The notes: generated by a model not told the origin, from the letters alone. Positions 13,201 through 26,350 are shown, counted from the first letter of the stretch. The stretch is DNA of 64,000 nucleotides from Telmatactis stephensoni (GCA_029948255.1 JALIZF010001692.1:62001-126000); one strand, 5' to 3'. Numbers and translations: made by a program.

Positions 13201-15890
13201 ACACTGTCAGTTGTTTTCAAGGTCTAAAATCAACACGTCTAAGTTACCATAGGAACACATGGTCAATTTCAATAAGAACACCCCGACAGCTGAGAAAATT
13301 AGGTTCTTAAATCCCTACTCGAGGGGGGCGTTACGCCTCAACTCAGCCAAGATCACCGGCATCTCTGAGAGCAATTCTTTACATCCTTCAGAATAATAAG
13401 TACAATTTTATACCATTGTCAATATCTACACTCAGCGTGTTTTTTAGAAATTGTTTTTTTCAATTTTACTGAACATTTTGTGAAAATTTTTGTTTAGAAA
13501 GAACGCAGAGAAATGAGTTGCTGAACGAGCAGTGTTTCAAGTGCCTGACAATTGCCACAAAAGAGGGCTTTTCTGGTATTTGTATTACATAAAATTAGCT
13601 TTTACGAGGTATTCAGAGATGATGGTCTCAATGGGCTTCTGTGTCATTTGTAGGAGAGAAAATACCCATTTATTAGCGATTTCATCTTGTCATCAATCAT
13701 TCAGATTGAATGCGAAAGACGTTCATGCAGCCGTTAAGGAATCATCCACTTGAAATTCGTCTCACAAAGAGGCACAATAAATTGGTTGCATTTTTTCACA
13801 ATTTTCTCTAATCAAAATCACTGAAAGGAAAGCATTCAAATTAAAACAAAGTTTTTAGAATTGAAAAATGAACGTCAAAAAACAGGAAGTTCTGGTGACG
13901 CTATGAGAATGCATTTTACCTGCAAGAGAATGTGCCAGATAGACACGTTATTCTAAATGATAATTAATATCACGAAATGGAGTTCCCATGCTATTTATAT
14001 TTTTTTCTTGGCTTTTGAATTAACTACGCTGAATTTTTTGAAGACTTCAGAGAGTATCAATGGTAACATTTGTTTTTGCTGCTAGGATGTATACAACGAA
14101 CAGGAGAAATGTTACTTGCTTTGAAACTTTTAAATTTTTAGTCATGAAATTATAAAATTCCTCGACTCTTCTTATACAAAATATAATATCAGCATGTATA
14201 CTGATAAATTAGTGTGGTTCGGAACTCTTTGCTTCCGTTCATTCCGTGACCAAATTCTCATGCTTCGTTTATATTTATTGCAACTTTATATGTTTATGCT
14301 GCAAACTAAAATGTATCCGTCCACCCGGGTGTCGCAGGAATTCTAATGCTACAAAACAAGAGACAGAACTCTCAAATACATAAGTAGTTAGTAATGACTA
14401 TACGTTCGATCTGTAAGTAAATTCTTGAGTCTTCTCTGGGCGTAATGCGGGTACAGTATACTGTCAAATCAATCACTTTTGATAGAAAAATATGCCAATT
14501 AGAGCAGCAGTTTTAGCTTTTTCCACCAAACTTTGATGTTACAGTGCATGTATATTGTAATTGAATATATTTACTTATTTTTAATATTGTAGTTAGCTTT
14601 TCTAAGGCCTTTCCAAACAAGCAAAATTTTCTAATGAATTTTCGTGTGAAGTGTGGATGAGAAAATTTAACTAAATGTCATGTGAAAAAATGCATTTTTC
14701 CTATTAAATTGTAAAAAAATGTCTAACTACATCATAAATACAAAGTAATGCGATGTTAAAAATAAATTATGAGAATAATAATGTTTCATGAACATTGAAA
14801 ACCTCAAATTTGACTCATAGGCGGATTGATCGTGACATAAATTTGTGCCTTGCAAACGAACGAATAATTGTGTTACATCTGCTAATTGAAAATACTTGAA
14901 GATATTTTGACTTAGAGAATTCAGTTTTCATGTTTGTAGTTCAAACTTTTGTGTATTTAGATATGTTTGGCGTGGACGGCGATGTTTGTCGGTAGAAAAT
15001 AATGAATACACAATGTAGAGGGCCTCTAGGCGTATCAGCTGGTAAAATACTGTTACTGATCGTTAAGGAACTTCTTGAAGCTTTGAGTATTAGCATTGAT
15101 AAAATTAGGAGATTTAATAATTGATATTCTTCACGGAAGTTTTAAAATAACTTTTTTCCGCCTTTAAAAAACAAGCCTAATATTGATATTGAAAGGGTTT
15201 ATATTTTAAGAACTCAACTCAACTTTAAAAAAACTTTTTTCTGTCTTTGAAAACTTTCAAGTTTTGTCTCACAAAGCTATATGTATTGGCTTTTTGCCAT
15301 CTGCAACATCGTAATTGAAACTGTCTCTTCTGAATTCATGAGCAAAGGTACGTTTTTGTAAAATTCAAATAATACTTAGACGAAGAAGAGTTTGTTTACT
15401 TGAATTTCCCTACTCTAGCCGACCTATTGTCTATTTTTTAGAGCGTTAAAACTTTGAACACAAAACAAATTCAGTCAACTGTGAGACTTGTAAACAAAAA
15501 GTATCGTTATATTTTTCGAAGTCGAAAGATAAAAAATTATAAAGTAAACTCGAAAAGAAAGAAAAACTAGATGAAGTTACCGTAAAAAATGGGAGTTTTT
15601 CGCGAGAACTTTCCTTTTTTTTATGCATCAATATGAACGACAAGCGAACGGTTTCCAACCATTGATATGCAGTATGCCAACGCTCCTTTTCGCTTGATTT
15701 CCGTGTTTCAAGCAACTAATTTTACTTTGAATTGTGGAACAATGATCCGTTTGAGCTCAAAAAGCAAACACCATTTTCAGTTTAACGCTGGAAACAATTT
15801 GAAAATTTAAGATTTTGTTCGTTCTCGTAAAACTACAGATGTTTTTTTTATTTGTCCAGTAACTTTTTGGCATTTTAGACTCCAAGAAAA
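10233..15890. other. No recognised gene
   Basis: About 5.7 kb of AT-rich sequence without a supported coding region. Open frames such as those at 12799-13310 overlap no recognisable domain and have no flanking splice pattern that I trust. Confidence 0.45.
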
Positions 15891-16860
15891 CCAGTTGAGT
15901 GTTCATCTCCATGACGACACACTTACACAAGACGCACGGACCGTGTAGAGAGCAAAACAACCCAGCGAGGTCGATGTTAGCAGTGAACAATAGCCCAAAG
16001 TATACTTCTTTTGAAAATGGTCTTAACACGTTTTGTTCAACAGGTCAACAAACTAAGCCTCTCACACGTGTTAAGGGCTGAGTCTGTACGTTTCGCCACA
16101 CACACCGCCACCCAAGCGTTAACTCACACAATGCCAAACTCTTCAAACAATAAAGATATCAGACAAAACACACGTAGAAATTGCTCGTCCAGTTCGTCCA
16201 CACGAAATCTTTATAGGGAGTTTGGGACGAAAAAAAAATTGTCAGACGTAAAACTTTCCAACCGTTTACAAAAGTTGCTCTAAGTGCGTTTTTACGAGTA
16301 GTTTGTTTTTGGTTAGAAGGTGGTAAGAGAATCAATAGTAAGATGTTTGAACACTTTCTCCGAAATTTTAACGGTCAAAAAGTGAAACGAAAATGTTATC
16401 TATTTTGGTGCAAAATCCGAGATGCTTAAGCTAGGACACTTCATGTAGATGTACATTTGAATTGTGTAGTTCCCTCCGCTTTAATAGTTTGGTGAAATTA
16501 GTATTAATTATCTCCGACAAGTTTAGGCATGCGAGAGCATATTTCTTTGTCTTATGCGATGGAACGTTGACCCTCGTCTTAGCCAAAAGAATACCTGAAC
16601 CGTGAGACGTTGCGCGAGGCGCGTGTGTGAATTGGCAAACAATACCAAACGAGTGTCAATCGTCCTTTAATTCAACACGCAACATTGTCAATGGTTTTGG
16701 CGGCAAAAACCGTGTGCAACCACGTGTTAACACATGTGACGCAAGGACATCGCGGTTTTGGCGGGTTTCAATAAGATGTGAGTTTGGCGCGCTAACGAAC
16801 TATTTTTTTACACGTGTACATTTCAATGGCTTGGGAAATTCTTAATTCGCGTTTAGTAGT
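15890..16860. other. GC-richer island with clustered E-box and T-box-like motifs
   Basis: Compared with its flanks this stretch is richer in CG and contains repeated CACGTG/CACATG and TCACACGTGTTAA-like palindromes (for example near 16060-16075, 16720-16740 and 16808-16818). No coding exon was recognised. It could be an enhancer or an unannotated promoter. Only the motif clustering is seen. Confidence 0.25.
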
Positions 16861-19800
16861 TACCGGGACTTCTTTGTAAAACCAAACGTTCGCGTTTCTA
16901 TCTATTATGGTGTGATGGCATTTCTATACCGCGCGCTCCCACGATTATTGGCTGTAAAGTGGAGTCGTCAACTATTCAAAACGAGCTCCCCACAAACTGT
17001 GGATTGATATAAAATATTTCCAAACTTATATTGTTCTGAGATAATCGCCTTAGAAAGAAGTAATTATTAGATATTTATGATCCAAAGAAAAGAGCAAAGT
17101 CCATTCAAAACGTGTACAATAGAACACGGATTCCACCAGTCGTCATTAACAAAGCGGTTTTCATTAAGTCTTCGTAGGGTCCACATTTTTTTTAAACATT
17201 CAGTGGTTTTCTTGCATTGAGGAGCTCATGAACAAACAAGGATACGATAAACAAGGTTATTAATCTGTGTTTAATCTCTGTTTTACGTTTTCCATGTTTG
17301 CATGCGAACAGGTTTGCGTTTGGAGGTCGATATTGAAGAGCATGACAGTTGATGTCAAATCGTATCACGTGCTCAAACATAATTAAAAACTTTACGAAAT
17401 ACCTTCCCACCAGCAACGCGAGGGCGCGCGCGTTGGTCTTAAAGGCTAACCAAACGCATCAGTAAATTAATGTATCAAACTGAGAGCTTTCTAAAAAGTA
17501 AAACCACTTCTAACGGCTCCAAGTGCGTGTAAATAACTTTGAATTACATTTCAATGAATTACAATTTCAGAATCGCATGGTTTCCAAGCGAAGTCATTCA
17601 TTCAAACATTCCATTGCTGTAACTGGTACCTGTAAGCTTGTCTCTTACGCGCCAAAAATTCCTTAACTGACCATTACTTCTACCATAGTTTCCCTTCAAG
17701 TGTTGATATTAGCCCATGGGAAAATGTTTGGTAACTTTTTGGGTCAACGTTTTTCCTCGTTAAGTTTATTTGTTTTTCTGCTTTACGACCGTCCATTTAA
17801 GCTCACTTTTGTACAGCGTAAATCCTGAGTTATTTCCATCCTGTGCAACGGACCGTTTTGACCCCATGCCGAGCCGAGGTATACAGCACCGTTTTGTTAT
17901 AAAGCTTTTTTATTTAAAAAGCCTGTTTTATTCATAATGGTTTTTCTATTTCAAAGCCTGTCTGGCCGTCATCTTTAGTATCTTAGTTCGCGCGTGCATC
18001 GTATAAATTATAGTTTCTAATGATTAAGTTTCTAATGTTTTCTCTTAGTCAAAAAAGTTGATGACTTAGTGAATACGAACATTTGTACATAAAAATCTAA
18101 TTAACGTTTATAATTAGACAAATTTCTAGACGTTTGAAAAGCTTTCAGGGATTTCTAAACAATACATGTTTTTTAGAAAACAATCTCGTCGTCTTCAACG
18201 ACTCCATTACTGTTAGTATTGTATTGTTGCATTGTGCGCATTTCCTAGTTCTTTTGCACGCACCCTCAAACCTTCCAAAAATCTTTTCCTTTGAAACAAA
18301 ACGTTCTGGTGAATACAAGGTACTCGGAATTATCAAGATTTTGGTTTCTTTTATCCTAGCCACCCAGGTCCGCAGTAAAGTTCATTCAAGTTTCTTCGGT
18401 TAATTTACGTGCTATCAGTTTGTAATGTTTCATGTTATACAAAGACAAGAATATTTAATCACTCTTTTAGGACGTTAGCCTAGCTAGATGTAAAGAAACA
18501 GTTGGACATCTTTTGTGTTGTCTGCCCTTTAATCCCGAAGCAATATTTTCTGACAGTAAACTTAATGATTCCTAAATTTAGAGATGATATACAAGCGATT
18601 GATAACGAACTGTTGTATTATAAACCTCTCGGCTTCTTGTTTAAAGCTCATTATGAACAGCATTCAAGTATCAAATTGGTGCAAATTCCTTTTTAGAAAA
18701 ATGGTTCTGCGAGCACTAAAACATATGTGACTGTATTTAGAAGTAATTATGTCCCTCAATGGTCTGTCTCTCAATATATTAATTGTGTTTTTGTAAGAAA
18801 TAATTTCCTCTTTCAAAGATAGAAGCTGAAGAGATACCCTTTGCGTTTGAGCTCGGCATAACTGTTCAAATTTTATAGTTTGCCGGTTTTCAGTGGGCTT
18901 TACTTTTGAAAATTCCATCGTCTAATTAAAAAGAGTTGTTATAGTTTGGTGTGTTATTAACCACCTTGGCTTCACTGTAGTAACTGGTGTGTCTTAGCGG
19001 TGTTTCATTCACAACTTCTGCAAGTTCCTTCTGCTAGTCAATGATCGTGGGAAATCTACCCGTGAAAGCCGTTGAGTCGCTCGTTATTGTCTCCTAAAGG
19101 TCCAAGATTAATGTCAAAACAATACTATTACCTCGCAGGTGTCATACCAAACCGGCGTGGCTGTCAGAGAAAAGAATATTTCTCTGTTCATCGACTCAAT
19201 GACTCAAAAAACGCGACATTTCTTTTTGTAATGAGTGTTAATATAGCTTATAATTCCGTGGGAAAATCGAGATGTCGAGTTGTTTAGCACTTATTATTGG
19301 AATGAAATGATTGTTAAAGGTTCCAAGATGGATTGCTGTTAAGACAAAAACCCTACAGGCACAATAGCCAAATGGAATGAAGGAACACGAAGAATGCTTC
19401 GAAAATTAAAGGAAATACCTGCCGGTAAGGGAGAGATTTGAATAAATAAAGTTGTGTTTGCATTATTCGTTGAGCTGAATAACAAATTATTTGTACAATC
19501 TTACTATAAAGTCTTGACTTAGATGTTTTAACGTAAAATAACATGTAAAGATTTTCGAAAATATTTTGTTATATACTTTTGAAACAGTCGTCGATACAAT
19601 TTTAATCTCATAAAACAGTTACAAACGAAAAACGAAAATTCATTAATTCCACAAGCTAGCAGAGAAAACGAAAGGAAATATTTTCCAGAGTGCTAACACT
19701 GAACTCGGTTTCTAACCCCTTTCCATGCACTCTGATGTAGTTTGAGACGGGTGAGTGAGCTGTATTCTTATATGTCATCGTTGGTGTCTATTTTAATTTA

Positions 19801-20655
19801 CTATGTGAACGCAGGTTGGATTTCGAAGTGACAAGAACTACTGTTTATAAGTTGACATAAGACTTCATGAATCCCTCACCCGACCCAAAGGCGACAGTTC
19901 ATAAAATACTAAGTAAAGAGAGCACTCACAATATAATTATAAAAAACTGCATAACAAACAAAACAACATAACTTTAACGAATTCAAAAACGAATAAAAAT
20001 TATTTTGTCCTAGTTCAGTTATTTTTCAATTTTCCATCTCTCCAACTTTTCTCTTTTTTTGTGTGTAGCCTTTGTAGAGATGTACCTATATAAACATTGA
20101 TTTTGGTATAAACTGAGTTATAATCTGCTAAATCTTGAAGACTGCTAAGTCCGAAAGATTTCCTTCCACAGGAATAGGGTCAGGATGCAGTTCCAGTGAC
20201 CCTGGTAGCCGGGATAAACTTCATGTAGAAATCCCCCAGATCTAGATCGAGCCAGGCAGCGGCAAGAGAGAGAGGGGCTGACGATCTGTCCCTGAAGTCT
20301 CCCTCACTTTAATCCCATTCACGCGCAAGACATCTCGTGAGACACGTAAGAGATTTCCTCCGGGAGAGATTATTTGAAAATGGCTCGGTTATGGTCAGTT
20401 AAATGACCACTTTTTTGTCCAGAGCGGTTGCTTGATGCAGCAGGTTTGACTGTGAAAACGTCCCTTTACAGTCAAACCCCCTTGGGCTCTAATATAACCA
20501 TTTTTGAGACCGCGAGATATTTGGAAAGGAGAGCTAGGGTGGCGCAATATGTATGCTTGTATCGACGAAAATAGAAATTTTTTCCTAGACGATTTTCCGT
20601 TGATAACCAGCGGAAATGCCTTGCGGACCCTCTTAAAACGCGCTGTCGTCTAATT
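16861..20655. other. No recognised gene
   Basis: AT-rich sequence with short frames only. No repeat family shared with the rest of the window was recognised. Confidence 0.4.
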
Positions 20656-20659
20656 AAAG

Positions 20660-20860
20660 ATGAACAGTTTTCTTGTCCTAGCATTGTGCGCACTAACGGG
20701 ATGCCACGGGGATTACCTTGCAGAACACCGGGCCACGTCCTTACGCGCGCCGATTGACAACGGATTTAAAACGAAGAGAAACTGTAGTTTAACGCGAAAA
20801 ACGTGTCATAGTTTAAAAACTTCGTTAAAAGTATGCGCGCACTTTGTTATCAAACTGTGA
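20660..20860 (+). CDS. Possible small secreted peptide precursor, 66 residues
   Basis: The ATG at 20660 opens a frame with a convincing N-terminal signal sequence (MNSFLVLALCALTGCHG, cleavage plausible after Gly17). A hydrophilic stretch and a Lys-Lys/Lys-Arg-type basic site near residue 40 follow. The last 26 residues are cationic and contain three cysteines. This signal, propeptide, basic site, cationic Cys peptide layout is usual for secreted peptides of cnidarians. No homologue is recognised. The frame could be chance, could be only a first exon, or could be broken; the odd cysteine number argues for caution. The first half is more GC-rich than the flanks. Confidence 0.35.
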   Translation: MNSFLVLALCALTGCHGDYLAEHRATSLRAPIDNGFKTKRNCSLTRKTCHSLKTSLKVCAHFVIKL

Positions 20861-20927
20861 AGTAATCATACTCATTGTAGTCGTTTTAACTCGTGGGCCG
20901 ATAAGCGAAGCGCAGGAACTTTGGAAA

Positions 20928-21245
20928 GCAAGGGTGGCCGAGCAGTGAGAGGGCCGGTCTGTCACCTCTGTGGTCCCGAGTTCGATTCTCGGACGGGGCA
21001 TCACAAGTGGCTTGAGTTTCTTGTTCACTGTCTCCCTTGCTTCGAGAGTTTTTCTCCAGGTTTTTCGCGGTTTTTCCTCCCGCAGTAAAGACCTAAACTT
21101 TGTTTCGTGATCAGACATGGGTCGTATGGTGGCTGCTACGTGTGTATGTATGTAAATGTGTAACACTGTTCGTAATGAAAGCGCCCTTGTATACCTTCGA
21201 CTCCATCACGATGAGCTGCGCCCTTCGTGATTCAGCACTTGGCTG
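20928..21245 (+). mobile_element. tRNA-derived SINE, first copy
   Basis: The head has RNA polymerase III promoter boxes. TGGCCGAGCAG at about 20936 fits the A box and AGTTCGATTCT at about 20979 is a near B box, spaced as in tRNA. The body that follows is not tRNA-like, and the element runs into a (CTTT)n array. The broken tRNA fold and long unrelated tail make a SINE more likely than a functional tRNA gene. Confidence 0.6.
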
Positions 21246-21286
21246 CTTTCGCTCTTTCTTCCTTTCTTGCTTTCTTGCTTTCTTGC

Positions 21287-21660
<374 letters not shown>

Positions 21661-22260
21661 CTTTTTTTAAAAGGAATTAGTAAAGGAATTAGTTAGGAAC
21701 GAGCAAATAGCTATTTCATTTCTTGAAGTGATTTTCGATCTTGACAAAAGCAAAAGCTCAGAAATAAAAAGTGTTGGGAATTGATAAATATTCCGTGGCA
21801 GATTTTTGTCTATTTGACTATATCGCTTTATCTATCAATTTTTGTTCACGGGTTCAACACTTTCATAATTATGCCTGCCACTATAATACGAAAAAGATCA
21901 AATGAGTTTTTTTCTTGAGGTATAACTCATAAATAATTAGCACGCTTCAATTCTCCTTGATTTGTAATCCGTGGCAAATTGCGTCATTTCCAAGTTAAAA
22001 TCCTTTTTGATTGCTAACTTGCTTTCTAAAGAAAAAGTCTTTTACTCTTATACCTTTTTTCACAGATAACAATTTAAAAGTATTTTAAAAATCCCCGCGC
22101 TATCGCCTGCAATTTTGCTGGCGCGCGGCCTTACATGCTCAATACGTTCCCGCGCAACTGATCGGTCCAGTGCCCTCTAGCGCTCGCGCTCTAACTGGGG
22201 AACACAGTATTTGCACCCATACTACCACTACATTGTTAAAGTTGTCTTGGTATGTATATA
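21661..22260. other. No recognised gene
   Basis: AT-rich sequence followed by a short CG-rich patch at 22090-22200. No coding exon was recognised. Confidence 0.4.
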
Positions 22261-22453
22261 CAGTGAACTCCCTCAATATGGACTGTAAGGCAGACACTCC
22301 TCTATTATAAGATGGACGCATTTGCCAGGTCCCAGACTGATTGCATTTCCCATAGATATTGTCTGTAACAAAACTCCTTCAAAGGCATACACCTATCTAA
22401 GGGAGACACTGACAGCTGGTCCCCGAAGTGTCCGCCTTAGAGGGGGCTCACTG
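22261..22453. mobile_element. pogo/Tigger-like MITE, about 193 bp
   Basis: The ends read CAGTGAACTCCCTC and, reversed and complemented, CAGTGAGCCCCCTC, followed in each case by a TATGGAC or GCGGACAC-like block. Such CAGTG ends with GGAC repeats are typical of pogo/Tigger-class mariner elements, which insert at TA. A TA precedes the left end but the right flank is not TA, so the target duplication is decayed. There is no transposase. Confidence 0.5.
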
Positions 22454-22609
22454 TTTGTACTTCACCCTAAAGGATATAGTTTTCAGCATTTTGGTCTGAA
22501 AAGGTTATAAAAATCGCTTAAGAAATTGGTGCTGTTTTCGGGCTTCCTGTGGAAAACAAACCGCGGGGCCCTGTTTGTAAGTTCCAGTCCTTTCTCGGCA
22601 AAAATCAAG

Positions 22610-22720
22610 ATGGCTGACTTGGTTAGCATGTTCAGTCACTCGAATGGCTGTAAATTTGGAAAGAATTTTCCAAGAAACTCGCTTTTTTGCAATGAAAATG
22701 TATTCCAACTTCCAAATATG
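22610..22720 (+). CDS. Possible first coding exon (weak)
   Basis: An ATG in a good context (AAGATGG) opens 37 codons ending exactly at a consensus splice donor, ATG|GTAAGT. No partner exon was found downstream and the peptide is not recognised. It may equally be chance. Confidence 0.15.
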
Positions 22721-23564
22721 GTAAGTACAAATTTACTTATATGGCCCGAAGGAGCTCGTGCGAAAACAACACATTTTTGTAAGACATTTCTTGATATGAC
22801 ATTTTCCATGATTTTCTGGTCTCAAATTCTAGTAGAGTACCCCCTCCCCCAAAGCCACTCTAATCAAAATATGTGACAGACTTCAGAGAATTTCATATAA
22901 AACATTCATTATTCAAGTGCATTTAGAAGGAACTTGTATCTACATTTTTGCTCATTGGCTCTGCTGAAGATGAGATATGTAGAGTAGTAAAGGAGTATGA
23001 GTGAGTAAGATACGATCATGCTTTCCTAATTTGCAAAACTCTTTGGAACATAAAGACTGATATAAAGCTATTTTATTTTTACATAATGAATGAACTCTTC
23101 AGAATTCTTAGTGTAACAGCATTGACCTATGCCCAGAGGGGTTAGGACTCCCATATACAAACAATGGGATACCAATTGTATCTTTTAGGAGTTAAAATAA
23201 GTGATTTAGCACCTAGCTTAGGGTGTTGAATTATAAATCTGGAATCTTGATCTTACATTGATATTGTTTAGAGTGTATAAGAAGAAATTATTATCAAATA
23301 ATGTTTCAAAATCTTCATTGGTGGAATTTAGGTTCACACAAAAACTGAACGAGTTATCCATATTTAAGGATTTATCCAGGGGATAGTGCTGTCCTGACCC
23401 TTTGTGTAACCTATAATAAATTGCCAGATTCATCATCATCATCATCATCATCACCATTGGGGTAGATACATGATTGCTACATACATACAGGTCTAATGAG
23501 ATGCAATAAATGATAAAAAAATATGATTTTTGCATTCACCCTTTATCAAGCAAAACTATGTGTT
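22721..23564. other. No recognised gene; short (CAT)n run
   Basis: Nothing recognised except a short CAT/ATC microsatellite near 23432-23455. Confidence 0.4.
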
Positions 23565-23707
23565 ACTGGGTTTCATCCATTCCTTTGGGAATCAAAAGAC
23601 AATGAAGTGGTAGCCATGTTGGATGGACCAACAACAGATGCTAATGAGAAATATTTTGTTGAATTTCATCCAAGATGGCTGCAGTGACATATGAAATGCA
23701 ACTCAGT
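23565..23707. repeat. CTGGGTT short interspersed repeat, first copy
   Basis: The 143-bp block begins ACTGGGTTTCA and ends TGCAACTCAGT, forming weak inverted ends. Its body matches 54940-55080, including the shared phrases GTGGTAGCCATGTTGGATG/GCGGTAGCCATGTTGGATG and CCAAGATGGCTGC. Two dispersed copies in one window indicate a repeat family; the type is unknown. Confidence 0.55.
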
Positions 23708-23988
23708 AGCCTGCCTCTTAATCAACCACTTTAGTGATAAAATATTTACAACTTAGCTGTAAATGAGAATAAACATCAACACTTAGTTATCACCCCCTTC
23801 CCCACCCAAGCAAAACTTCCATCTGCAGTCTTGCTCCTTCAATTCCCAAGGGTGACTGTTATGTAAAGGGTAAAAAGGATACAGTATAAAATCAAAAGTT
23901 GTCCCACATTTTTAAGCACCATTCTCAAGTGCATAAAAGAACTCTTCACCTCATCACTTGAGATATTTCACTATCATTATTTTGATTG

Positions 23989-23994
23989 TTTATT
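23989..23994 (-). terminator. Candidate poly(A) signal for the MFS gene
   Basis: AATAAA on the minus strand lies about 173 bases beyond the MFS stop codon. The position is suitable; no other evidence. Confidence 0.35.
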
Positions 23995-24166
23995 GACCAT
24001 AATCATATGAATTTAGCAATTTTGTCTTAAAGTGTCTTTTTTCAGTCCTATAGTTTCTAAGAGCCCTCCAAATCAATCTTCAACTTATCACTTTGAGATC
24101 TATCGTACTGTCATCTATTCATTTGTTTATATTTTAAAGACATAATAAAAGACATAATCAATTACT

Positions 24167-25708
24167 CTAGGAAATATTATTATTCATTGAATTACTACGT
24201 GAACTTTTTGAGGATGTCAAAGACAGACTTGTAGCGGATCTTGCATGAGTGACATCCAAATTGAGCTCCAGTTTATCCTCACTGTTCAAAGTGATTTCAC
24301 GATGGCCTCTATTGAATTGATCTCCAGGATGAGGGATTGGGAGCTCTTCCAAACTCAACAGTGAAACATCAACTTGACATTTCCCATACTTTCGATGATA
24401 CCAAATGAAACACGCGGTCAGAAGGATAGTAACGCAACAAAGTACTATAAGTGTCACGTTGATGTTACTTGCGTGACATCCATCTGGAATCAGATTAATG
24501 AGATCACACTTGTACAATGTTTTAAATTTTGGATCTTCTTCGATGTGGACTATAACAGAAGAAATAGATGGACCAATAAAGCGGCCAAAACTTTCAGCAA
24601 ACGTAAATAAACCAAGGAATAATCCTCTTCGATTACGTGCTTGGTGACTTAGATCTGTAACTTTGCGTGAGTAATAAGTACCTGACCCTGTGAAGAAAGC
24701 TGCTCCACCGGAAGTCATTAACGCTGCTGCTCCGTAATAAAAAGCTCTTGATATAGTAGCATTTTTGATGTTATATTCACCCAAAAGAGCATAACCAGCA
24801 CACGAAAGCAAAAGCCCCAGAACGGTAAAGACCACAGGCAAGATTTTATTTTTACGGTGGATTGTAAGTCGAATGATTAAACATGTCAGAATCAACACCG
24901 TGCCAGCTGACACGTACACTTTCCATAAGTCTTTATTTGAGCGCAATAAATGGTATTGACCAAATGCCAGCGTAAATAAATCGCTAGTGACGAGCCAGTA
25001 GCTTGTTGAAGCCAGGAATAAGAAGGGCATGAAGATTACAGTGTGTAGAACTAGTTCTTTGGCTTCTCGGTGATTGTATCTCAAAGCCATGTGGGGAGCC
25101 AGAGGATTTTTGAAGCACAACTTGACGGCTGGTACCGCGATCACTAACACGTTGATCAGCGCAGTCCAAGCTGGCAGTGTGTACAAATTGAATGTTTTTG
25201 TTGCTGAGCTTGAAGTGTCATTAGGGACATTCAGAGTCGTGAACGCCAGACCAATTACTGGTCCTCCAAAGAATCCAAACGCTTGAGATAACTTAAAACT
25301 TGCGATTGCTTTCCCTCGCATTTCACGAGAAGTTACATTCGTCAAATATACGACCCCAAGTGATACTGCTCCGGCCCCTAAACCAGCCACAAATCTTCCA
25401 AATAACATCAAGTTTACAGACTTCGCAATAAATGAAAATCCATACAAAACATTCCCGATAGCGTTCATAAACAATGACAGTAGCAAAGTAAACTTCAAGC
25501 CCCGAATATCTGAGATGTAGCCAAGAAATGGCGTACTCACAGCTTGGCTGAGTGCGTAGATACCAAACACAAAGCCATACATCGTAAGATTTCCTCCAAG
25601 AGAATTCCACAACTCTTCGACGCTCAAAAGAACGATTGAGTAGTCGAGCGCCATCGAAAAGGCCAAGTAATGGATTGTCAAAGACGATATGAACGTTCTG
25701 ACCGACAT
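24167..25708 (-). CDS. Major facilitator superfamily transporter, 12 TM
   Basis: This 513-residue membrane protein is in one uninterrupted frame. The start is the ATG at 25708; an in-frame TTG six codons upstream is not needed. Twelve hydrophobic segments are visible. The MFS motif A between TM2 and TM3 reads GYISDIRGLK (about residues 63-72), and a motif-B-like GRFVAGLGAGA starts TM4 near residue 104. A hydrophilic Ser-rich tail follows TM12. The overall style (SQAVSTPFLG in TM2, a G.GPVIG stretch in TM5) recalls MFSD8/CLN7-like and related orphan organic-solute carriers, but the substrate cannot be read from the sequence. Single-exon structure is unusual for a metazoan MFS gene and could reflect retrocopy origin; the frame is intact. 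Confidence 0.88.
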   Translation of the reverse strand: MSVRTFISSLTIHYLAFSMALDYSIVLLSVEELWNSLGGNLTMYGFVFGIYALSQAVSTPFLGYISDIRGLKFTLLLSLFMNAIGNVLYGFSFIAKSVNLMLFGRFVAGLGAGAVSLGVVYLTNVTSREMRGKAIASFKLSQAFGFFGGPVIGLAFTTLNVPNDTSSSATKTFNLYTLPAWTALINVLVIAVPAVKLCFKNPLAPHMALRYNHREAKELVLHTVIFMPFLFLASTSYWLVTSDLFTLAFGQYHLLRSNKDLWKVYVSAGTVLILTCLIIRLTIHRKNKILPVVFTVLGLLLSCAGYALLGEYNIKNATISRAFYYGAAALMTSGGAAFFTGSGTYYSRKVTDLSHQARNRRGLFLGLFTFAESFGRFIGPSISSVIVHIEEDPKFKTLYKCDLINLIPDGCHASNINVTLIVLCCVTILLTACFIWYHRKYGKCQVDVSLLSLEELPIPHPGDQFNRGHREITLNSEDKLELNLDVTHARSATSLSLTSSKSSRSNSMNNNIS

Positions 25709-25799
25709 GCTGCAAGCTAGACACAAATCTCACTCTAGAACATTGCTTGCGAAGCGGGAATCTGTCATTTGAGCTCTGCTATGAACGCCCCAGGGTCGC

Positions 25800-25823
25800 G
25801 CGAAAGTACTGCGAAAGTACTGC
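25800..25823. promoter_or_regulatory. Tandem GCGAAAGTACT repeat upstream of the MFS gene
   Basis: Two back-to-back copies of GCGAAAGTACT lie about 90 bases upstream of the MFS start codon, each ending in the palindrome AGTACT. It could be a promoter element; no known factor is assigned. Confidence 0.25.
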
Positions 25824-26330
25824 TACCAGTTGGATTCCATGTATCGAACGACGCACGGAAGAATTCAATTCTGAATATTGATCTTAGTACCATTAATTAT
25901 ATTCAAGCTAGAGGGCGAATTAGACAGCATTCTTGACTGCGTTCCAATTTGCAACTTCGATCAATTGTGATCTCCGTTTCTTACTCATCACGAAACTCCT
26001 GTGAAAAAAGGGGAAAAATGAAAAAGAAAGGAAGAAAGATACTATATGATTCAATTTATTTCATTTTTTTCTGAGATGAACTTGACTTTGCTGACCGACA
26101 ATATTCTCTGACGCTCTAATGATTTGCTTGTTGTATTGACCCATCACAAAAATAAGTCAAGCTTTTGAATAAACAGGAATATTGAATTCTTCAGAATGTT
26201 AATAAACAGGACATCTATAGATTTTTTAACGCACGTTGGTGGGCAGAAAGCGGAAACGGCTGTCGTCCTTATCAAGATAAAGAAGTGGCCTCTTGGTTGA
26301 CTAACTAAAGGCCATTCTCCAGTCCTCGCT
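25824..26330. other. No recognised gene
   Basis: Upstream flank of the MFS gene. No motif or repeat recognised. Confidence 0.4.
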
Positions 26331-26350
26331 GAAAGCCATAAAGCTTGCTG

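Noticed and set aside
20928..21010. Functional tRNA gene
   Set aside because: A and B boxes are present but the cloverleaf is poor and an unrelated SINE body follows.
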